From assembly GCA_050303435.1 (NCBI GenBank), contig JBNLBT010000091.1, positions 1 through 13,118 on the forward strand: a stretch of 13,118 bases of DNA, in the 5' to 3' direction. Below, in pieces: positions 1-5,900 of this stretch. The DNA comes from JBNLBT01 sp050303435. GTDB lineage: Bacteria > Pseudomonadota > Gammaproteobacteria > Xanthomonadales > Marinicellaceae. Made by a program: the position numbers and the translations under genes. The notes below the pieces were generated by a model, which saw only the letters and a program-made list of their open reading frames with translations, searched no databases and was not told the DNA's origin. The stretch's first letter is position 1; every line of letters begins with the position of its first letter.

Positions 1-2
1 GG

Positions 3-1862
3 TCAGTCGTTGCGCGCCGGCGCTTCGAATCCATGGCGGTAAATCAAATCGTCCGCCGCGCGTTCGTGCGCGCCGATGTCGATGCCTGCGGCCTGGATGC
101 GCGCGCGGTTGAGAAAGTCTCGCGGCCAGTGCTGCGCCGGATCGCCGGGGTAATCGGCGTCGTTGCTGTAGCGCGACACAAACATCTGATACACGTCGTG
201 GGTCCCGCTCTGGCCGCCCGCTGTGCCGGCGTCGATGGCGTCCGAAGTCGCGCCCAGATCGTAATTCCTCTGGCTCAGGTCGAGGTACCCCGGATCGCCG
301 AGGATGTTGTGCTGCGCCCAGCCGGCGGCGTTGAGGTCGGCCAGCGTGTTCAACACCGTGCCATTCAGGCTCACAGCGCCGCTGAACGCATCAAACAAAT
401 TGTTTTCCACGAACAGCGCCAGGCCATTGGTGTCCTCCAGAGTCACGGCGCGGGCCGTGCTGTCGATGGTCCCCGAGGTGTTGCTGAAGACGTTGTTGTA
501 CAGGTGCAACTGATCGCCGGGGCTGTGGCGGTTGGTGCGCGCCCACACCCCATGGCACTGGTCATCAAACACGTTGTTGACAAAGTAATGCACGCCGCGC
601 TGGTTGAACAGGGTGACGCCGGAACACAGGCGCCAGTTGTCGTCCGCCTCGCCTTTGCGGTTGTTGTAAAACACGTTGCCGACGATGAACAAGGGACCGC
701 TCATGGGATCATTGGCCGTGTGCATCCAGCCCGAGGCCGCGCCGGTGGCGACGTTGGCGATCCACCAGTTGTAATCGCCGAGGTCGTACTGGTGTCCGAA
801 ACACTGGCCGTTGGTGCCGGCCAGGGCGTAATTTTCATGGCAGTGATTGGACGAAAAAATCACGTCGTGTGAACGCTTGGTCCAACCCAGCGACTGGCGC
901 ATGTGTTCGGCGTAGTTGCCGGCCACGAAGATGTGGTGATTGTTGCCCGAGGTGGCGTTCTGGTCACCCACCTGCACCAGATCGCCGGACAGGCTTTTGA
1001 TGCGGCCGTCCACCGGATCGGGCAGATCGCCGCCGAGGGCCTGGTTGTCGATGATCCACACCCGCCGCGCGGCGTTGCCATCGATCAGACCGTTGATTTT
1101 GTAGCCGTGGTGGTCGTTGTCTTGCGTGGACCAGTCGTAGCCGCCGCCGTTGTTTTTGAACACGTTGTTGTAGGCCACCACGTCGTGCAGTTCGGCGCCG
1201 TTTTGGTTGCTGGCCGACAGCGACACCACGGCGCCGCCGCCGGCGATCCAGTTGAGGTTCTCAAAACGCAGGTTGCGCAAAGTGATGTGGTGCGTCGGTC
1301 CGGGGCGATCGCGCGTCAGGCTGAGCACGTTGTTGCTGGTGTTGCCGCCGATCCAGTGCAGGTTGTCGAGGATGGCGTGGCGGCTGTCGTACAGACTGAA
1401 ACGCACGCCGCTGAACACCGGCGGCTGCGTTGGATCGCCGTACAGCCACACCGGCTGGGCCTCGCTGCCCTGCAAGCGCGGCGCCCAGACCGGGTAAAAG
1501 TTGCCTGCGGTGAAGACACCGCCTTTGATCCAGATCAGCGTGCCGGGCGTGAATTCATCGCTGATCCAGCCGCCGCTGGGCAGCGTTGCGCGCGACCGGT
1601 CCGGGTAGCCAAAGCGGCCGTACGGGCCGGTCGGCTCGCCGCCTTGCGCGGTGTCGCTGGCGGCCGGATGGTTCGGTTCAATGTAGTAGCGGTCGCTGGC
1701 CGCGGCGCTGGGCCATTCGGATGGCGCTTGCGGCTGCACGGTGAAGGGATTGTAGTTCCAATCGGTGTAGGGAATGCCTGGATAGGCCCATGGAAAGGCG
1801 GCACCGCCAAGCGCCTGGGCACTGCAACAAACGCTCAACACACACAGCAGCAATGATTTCAT
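3..1862 (-). CDS. Secreted right-handed parallel beta-helix protein with C-terminal GFE motif
   Basis: This encodes 619 residues. The start is the ATG at 1862, preceded by a GAGGT ribosome site seven bases upstream. Residues 1-19 form a Sec signal peptide (MKSLLLCVLSVCCSAQALG), probably cleaved after AQA or ALG. No proper lipobox is present despite two cysteines. Residues about 100-525 carry short repeating strands rich in Asn and Gly (NNVFKNN, GNVFYNN, VNNVFDD, LYNNVFS, ENNLFDA), the pattern of a right-handed beta-helix as in polysaccharide lyases and surface adhesins. Residues about 523-600 end with SDAIDAG and GIDIGAHE, resembling the domain NCBI calls choice-of-anchor Q. The tail (IYRHGFEAPARND) contains a GFE motif also seen in the protein at 11047-13047. 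Catalytic residues cannot be assigned, so enzyme versus adhesin is open. It is preceded by its own promoter region rather than read through from the upstream transporter gene. Confidence 0.88.
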   Translation of the reverse strand: MKSLLLCVLSVCCSAQALGGAAFPWAYPGIPYTDWNYNPFTVQPQAPSEWPSAAASDRYYIEPNHPAASDTAQGGEPTGPYGRFGYPDRSRATLPSGGWISDEFTPGTLIWIKGGVFTAGNFYPVWAPRLQGSEAQPVWLYGDPTQPPVFSGVRFSLYDSRHAILDNLHWIGGNTSNNVLSLTRDRPGPTHHITLRNLRFENLNWIAGGGAVVSLSASNQNGAELHDVVAYNNVFKNNGGGYDWSTQDNDHHGYKINGLIDGNAARRVWIIDNQALGGDLPDPVDGRIKSLSGDLVQVGDQNATSGNNHHIFVAGNYAEHMRQSLGWTKRSHDVIFSSNHCHENYALAGTNGQCFGHQYDLGDYNWWIANVATGAASGWMHTANDPMSGPLFIVGNVFYNNRKGEADDNWRLCSGVTLFNQRGVHYFVNNVFDDQCHGVWARTNRHSPGDQLHLYNNVFSNTSGTIDSTARAVTLEDTNGLALFVENNLFDAFSGAVSLNGTVLNTLADLNAAGWAQHNILGDPGYLDLSQRNYDLGATSDAIDAGTAGGQSGTHDVYQMFVSRYSNDADYPGDPAQHWPRDFLNRARIQAAGIDIGAHERAADDLIYRHGFEAPARND

Positions 1863-1890
1863 GGTTCAGACCTCGGATGGATCTTTCCAT

Positions 1891-1930
1891 TGTATATAAC
1901 TCAAGCAAACGGTCTGTGGCTCAGATCACA
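1891..1930 (-). promoter_or_regulatory. Candidate promoter with CRP/Clp-like operator for the 3-1862 gene
   Basis: On the plus strand, 1915-1930 reads TGTGG-CTCAGA-TCACA, matching nine of the ten conserved bases of the CRP-family consensus TGTGA-N6-TCACA. On the minus strand a -10-like TATACA lies at 1896-1891, about 26 bases downstream of the box centre. No good -35 is visible, as expected for an activator-dependent promoter. The spacing is near, though not exactly at, that of a class II CRP site. Family knowledge: in Xanthomonadales the CRP homologue Clp uses the same consensus. Transcriptional activity is inferred. Confidence 0.5.
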
Positions 1931-1961
1931 AAATGGCCGGCGCAACCGGTTTGCCGCGGCC
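1931..1961 (-). terminator. Probable rho-independent terminator of the VIT transporter gene
   Basis: An imperfect GC-rich inverted repeat pairs 1935-1945 with 1951-1961, giving 9 of 11 pairs around a five-base loop. In the minus-strand direction the stem is followed by ATTTTG. It begins about 20 bases beyond the stop codon of the transporter at 1981. The T-run is short, so termination may be partial. Confidence 0.5.
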
Positions 1962-1980
1962 GGTGCTGGGTCAGAACACG

Positions 1981-2667
1981 TTAAACAGCGCCAAACAACA
2001 GGCCGACAGCAGCCGTCAGACCCATCGCCAGCGCCCCCCAGAACCCCACGCGCCACATCGCCAGCGCCACCGGCGCGCCGCCGCTGAGCGCTGAGACCGC
2101 GCCCAAAGCCAACAACAGCAGCAGGGACACCGCGCCGGTGCTCCACAACACGTGCGCCACCGGCGTCAGCCACACCAGCAACAGCGGCACCGCAGCGCCC
2201 ACGGCAAAACTCAAGGCCGAAGCCATGGCCGCTTGCAGTGGCCGCGCGCGGGTGATTTCATTCAGTCCCAGCTCATCGCGTGCGTGCGCCCCCAGGGCGT
2301 CGTGTGCGGTCAGTTTGATCGCCACTTCCCGGGCCAGCGCGTGGTCCAGGCCACGTTCCACATAGATCGCGGTGAGCTCGGCCAGCTCCGCGTCCGGATT
2401 GACTTTCAATTCATGTTTTTCCATGCGCAGGTCGGCCGCTTCGATGTCGGCCTGGGCACTGACGGAAATGTATTCCCCGGCCGCCATCGACATGGCGCCG
2501 GCGACCAGCCCAGCCAGACCTGCGATGAAGATTTCTCCGCTGGCCGCGCCGGCGGCGGCGACACCGAGTATCAGGCTGGCGGTGGAAACGATGCCGTCGT
2601 TGGCGCCCAATACCGCGGCGCGCAACCAGCCGACGCGGTGCACTTTGTGAATTTCATGGTGAACCAT
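1981..2667 (-). CDS. VIT/CCC1-family Fe(II)/Mn(II) transporter
   Basis: This encodes 228 residues, normal length for bacterial VIT-family proteins. The ATG at 2667 has an AAGGGG ribosome site seven bases upstream. An in-frame ATG 35 codons earlier (2772) lacks this support. Five membrane segments are visible at about residues 14-38, 45-70, 145-168, 173-194 and 205-228. Family signatures include GANDGIVS (21-28) in the first helix and AGAMSMAAGEYISV (56-69) in the second. A charged cytosolic insert (about 72-142) has regularly spaced Glu residues and ends in AHDALGAHARDELGL. In characterised VIT1 proteins this Glu-rich region collects metal, and the carrier moves Fe2+ or Mn2+ out of the cytosol in exchange for protons. 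The bacterial role is probably metal detoxification, inferred from family. No functional link with the neighbouring secreted proteins is evident. Confidence 0.93.
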   Translation of the reverse strand: MVHHEIHKVHRVGWLRAAVLGANDGIVSTASLILGVAAAGAASGEIFIAGLAGLVAGAMSMAAGEYISVSAQADIEAADLRMEKHELKVNPDAELAELTAIYVERGLDHALAREVAIKLTAHDALGAHARDELGLNEITRARPLQAAMASALSFAVGAAVPLLLVWLTPVAHVLWSTGAVSLLLLLALGAVSALSGGAPVALAMWRVGFWGALAMGLTAAVGLLFGAV

Positions 2668-2683
2668 GGGCAGACCCCTTGCT

Positions 2684-2700
2684 GTGACGATTGTTGTCAC
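2684..2700. promoter_or_regulatory. Inverted repeat GTGAC-N7-GTCAC, possible operator
   Basis: A perfect five-base inverted repeat (2684-2688 with 2696-2700) lies between the transporter start codon and its candidate -10, overlapping the -10 edge. A protein bound here would block transcription of the VIT gene, which suits a metal-sensing repressor. The repeat does not match a Fur box and its N7 spacer differs from a CRP site. The regulator is unknown and the arms are short. Confidence 0.3.
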
Positions 2701-2727
2701 TGTATGCGCTGGGGGCTTGAAAAACAA
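2699..2727 (-). promoter_or_regulatory. Candidate sigma70 promoter for the VIT transporter
   Basis: Read on the minus strand, TTGTTT (2727-2722) and TACAGT (2704-2699) are separated by 17 bases. This would give a leader of about 25 bases before the ATG at 2667. Match to consensus is moderate, and it is the best candidate seen upstream of this gene. Confidence 0.4.
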
Positions 2728-2844
2728 GCGCGATTCGGCCGCAACATGACCTTGATCAAGTCGCCGGTGCACGCGTTGTTTGTGCTGCGCGGTGGTTGTG
2801 ATCAGTGACTGCGACAGAGCGGATCTGATTTACCAAAAATTCAT

Positions 2845-2871
2845 TTGACTGCAAGGAATTATTGTAATAAT
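2845..2871 (+). promoter_or_regulatory. Candidate sigma70 promoter for the giant secreted protein
   Basis: TTGACT (2845-2850) is followed after 15 bases by AATAAT (2866-2871), a 5/6 match to the -10 consensus preceded by TG one base upstream (an extended -10). An alternative reading uses TAATGT at 2868-2873 with 17-base spacing. Either would start transcription near 2878-2880 and give a leader of about 112 bases. The -10 directly abuts the CRP-type operator. Confidence 0.5.
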
Positions 2872-2886
2872 GTGAACCCGATCACA
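2871..2886 (+). promoter_or_regulatory. Perfect CRP/Clp-type operator TGTGA-N6-TCACA
   Basis: The sequence TGTGA-ACCCGA-TCACA matches all ten conserved half-site bases of the CRP consensus and is flanked by AT-rich bases. Relative to the promoter at 2845-2871 its centre lies at about +1, a position at which a bound CRP-family protein usually represses. If the real start site lies further downstream, near 2920, the same box would sit at an activating position. Which applies cannot be told from sequence. Confidence 0.65.
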
Positions 2887-2902
2887 AATTTTCGTGTGTT
2901 TA

Positions 2903-2967
2903 GGGGGAGATCAAGAATTGCTGACGTGCATTCGCCGCGTCCGCGAGTTCGATTCTGCCCCTTTTTT
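2903..2967 (+). promoter_or_regulatory. Structured 5' leader with terminator-like end (possible attenuator)
   Basis: GGGGGAGA (2903-2910) can pair with TCTGCCCC (2954-2961) in 7 of 8 positions, and the second arm runs directly into six T's (2962-2967). Inside the loop a second hairpin pairs 2930-2935 with 2943-2948 around seven bases, with one G-T pair. The T-run ends only about 25 bases before the start codon at 2992 and lies downstream of the candidate promoter, so the fold could act as a premature terminator. No known riboswitch class was recognised. The 43-base gap between outer arms makes this less certain than a simple hairpin terminator. Confidence 0.35.
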
Positions 2968-2991
2968 GCATCCAGCTGAAGAGGAAACAGA

Positions 2992-5900
2992 ATGCACCGT
3001 CCAATCACCCGTATCACCGTCCTGCTGTTGAGTCTGATTTTCATTGGCAACGCCCAGGCCCAATCCCGTTTGTATCATCTGTATGTCGATTCCGACAACA
3101 ACACCGGCAGTGGCTGCAACGTGGCCTTGCCCGATTTTGCCACCACGCTGCAGGGCGTGGACAAGCGACTGAGCATTGAAACCACCGGCCAACCACCGAG
3201 CATCGCCAGCACCCGGGTGCACAGCTGCAACGGCGCGACGTTTGATGCCGGCGTGGCGGCCTCTCCGGCGGCGCTGGGCCTCAACACCGGCGTGAACGGC
3301 GCGGACGTGTTTGAAGCCGAAGCCGGCCAGTTTGAATTGGGCATCACCGCCACCGGTCTGGCGCGTTTCTATTTTCACAGCGAATCGGACACCGCCGGCG
3401 ATGTGGTGCTGACCAACACCCAGGGCGGGCCAATCATCCTGGGATTTGTGGTCACCGTACCGGCGATGGGCCTGCTGGCCGCCGCGCTGCTGGCGCTGGG
3501 CTTTGTCTGGCTGGCGCGCCGCCGCCTGAATGGCCGCCTGAGCGCATTGATTGTGCTGGTCGGTGTGGCCGGTGTGGTCTGGGCCATGACCATTGTGGTT
3601 GATGGTCAAACCGGCGACTGGAACGCCATCAGCCCGATCGGACTGGACCCGGTCGGCGACACCTCGCAACCCGGCGAATTCGCGGATTTCAACGCCGTGT
3701 TTTTGTTCATCGAAAACAACACCGTGTACGTGCGCATGGACGTGGTGGATGTGGAGAACCAGACCCCGATCGCCAATCCCGGCAGCGACGTCACGCTGGA
3801 AGACACCGCAATCATCCTGACCCTGAGTGGCAGCGACGGCGACGGCGACCCATTGACCTTCAACATCACCCAGGCGCCAGCCAACGGCGCGCTGGGTCCG
3901 GTGAATGTGGTCAACGCCACCACCTCCACCGTGCAGTACACACCGAACGCTGATTTCAATGGCGTTGACGCCTTCATGTTCACTGCCAACGACGGCCAGG
4001 CCGATTCGGCCCCGGTGAATTTTGACCTGAGCATCACCGCGGTCAACGACGCGCCGAACTTCATCTCCGGCGGCGATGTGGTGCAGCTCAAAGACACCGG
4101 CCCGTTCAATCAGCCCTGGGCCACCGGCCTCAGCGCCGGACCGCCCGATGAAGCTGGCCAGAGTTTGAGTTTCAACATCACCGCCAACGACAACCCCGGC
4201 CTGTTCAGCGTGGCGCCGGTCATCGACGCCAGCGGTCAGCTGAGCTTCACCGGTGTGGCCGATCAATCCGGCGTGGCCAATCTGACCGTGGTGCTGATGG
4301 ACAACGGCGGCACCGCCAACGGTGGCGTGAACACATCGGCGCCGGTGAATTTCTCCATCACCCTGCAAAGCGTCAACGACGAACCCAGTTTCACTCCGGG
4401 CAGCAATCAAGTGGTCCTGGAAGACGCCGGAGCACAAACCGTGCCCGCCTGGGCCACCGCGATCAGCGCCGGTCCGCCCGACGAAGCCGGTCAGGTGCTG
4501 ACCTTCAACATCACCGGCAACACCAACCCGGCCCTGTTTGCGGTCGCGCCCGCGGTGGATCCGCTGAGCGGCGATCTGACTTTCACCCCGGCCGCCGATG
4601 CCAACGGCGCAGCCGACATCACCGTTGAATTGATGGACGATGGCGGCACCGCCAACGGCGGCGACGACACCTCTCCTCCGGTCACCTTCAACATCGCCAT
4701 CACTGCGGTCAACGACGCGCCGCTGTTCACCCCGGGTGGTGACATCAATGTGCTGGAAGATTCCGGCCCGTTTGCGCAGGCGTGGGCCACCGGCATCGCG
4801 CCCGGCCCGGCCGATGAAGCCGGACAAAACGTGAATTTCACGGTGAACAACAGCAACAACGCCCTGTTCAGCGTGCAACCGGCGATTGACCCGGCCGGCA
4901 ACCTGACCTTCACCCCCGCGGCCGAGGCCTTTGGCAGCGCCACGGTGGATGTCACCCTGATGGACGACGGCGGCACCGCCAACGGTGGCGTGGACACCTC
5001 AGCCACGGTGATGTTTGCCATCAACATCGGCGGCGTCAACGACGCGCCGACCTTCACACCCGGCGCAGCGGCCGTCAATGTGGACGAAGACAGCCCCGCG
5101 CAATCCCTGGCCTGGGCCAGCGCCATCAGCCCCGGCCCGGCCAATGAAGCCGGACAAACGGTGAATTTCATCCTCACCCAAAGCAGCATCGAGAGCACTT
5201 TGAGTTTCACCGCAGCGCCAAGCATTTCCAACACCACCGGCAATCTGGAATTCACCGCCGCAGCGAACGCCTACGGCACCGTGGATTTCACCGTCACCCT
5301 GATGGACGACGGCGGCACCGCCAATGGAGGCGTGGACACCAGCGCGCCGTTCAACCTGTCGCTGACCATTAATCCGCTCAACGACCCGCCCAGCAGCGGC
5401 GCACTGCCGGCCATCGAAGTGACCACGCACGTGCGCATCGACGTGCCGGCCGGCAGCGGCCTGCTGTCGCTGGTCGGCGATGAAGCGACCGAAGCGGCCG
5501 ATCCCAATGGCCCGGCCGCGCCCGGCACCAACGTCAGCATCGGCATGCCCGTGCCCACTGTCAGCACCAACGGCGGCGATCTGTCAATCAACGCGGCCAC
5601 CGGCGCCTTCAGCTACAACCCGCCGGCCGGTTTCACCGGCGCAGACAGTTTCGACGTGGTGTTCTGCGACGACGGCATCGGCGCTCCGGGTCCGGCCTGC
5701 AGTGCGCCGCAGACCATCAACATCAACGTCAGCGGCAACACCGTGTGGTTCATCGACAACACCGCAGCGCCCGGCGGCGATGGCCGCTTGACCACGCCGT
5801 TCAACTCGGTTGTCTCCTTCAACACAGGTGCCACGGACGCCGCCGGTGATTACATTTTCCTGTACACAGGCAGCGGCAGCTACACCGGCGTCAACTTGCT

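Noticed and set aside
903..1856. A 317-codon open frame on the plus strand opposite the first beta-helix gene
   Set aside because: No ribosome site, signal or recognisable domain. The opposite strand encodes a coherent secreted protein from its ribosome site to its C-terminal motif.
2751..2760. FNR/ANR-type site at CTTGATCAAG
   Set aside because: The palindrome lacks the four-base spacer of TTGAT-N4-ATCAA, so it is likely chance.
2668..2772. An N-terminal extension of the VIT transporter starting at 2772
   Set aside because: The ATG at 2667 has a good ribosome site and gives the family's normal length. The 35 extra residues show no conserved features and would cover the candidate promoter.
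2938..2968. A tRNA 3' end or tRNA-derived attachment site, suggested by GAGTTCGATTC
   Set aside because: The flanking bases do not form a five-pair T stem, no anticodon or D arm precedes it, and no CCA or integrase is present.
2911..4878. A 655-codon open frame on the minus strand opposite the start of the giant gene
   Set aside because: It lies antisense to a gene with clear signal peptide and domains. Its translation is rich in His, Arg, Gly and Val without domains, the usual shadow of GC-rich codon bias.
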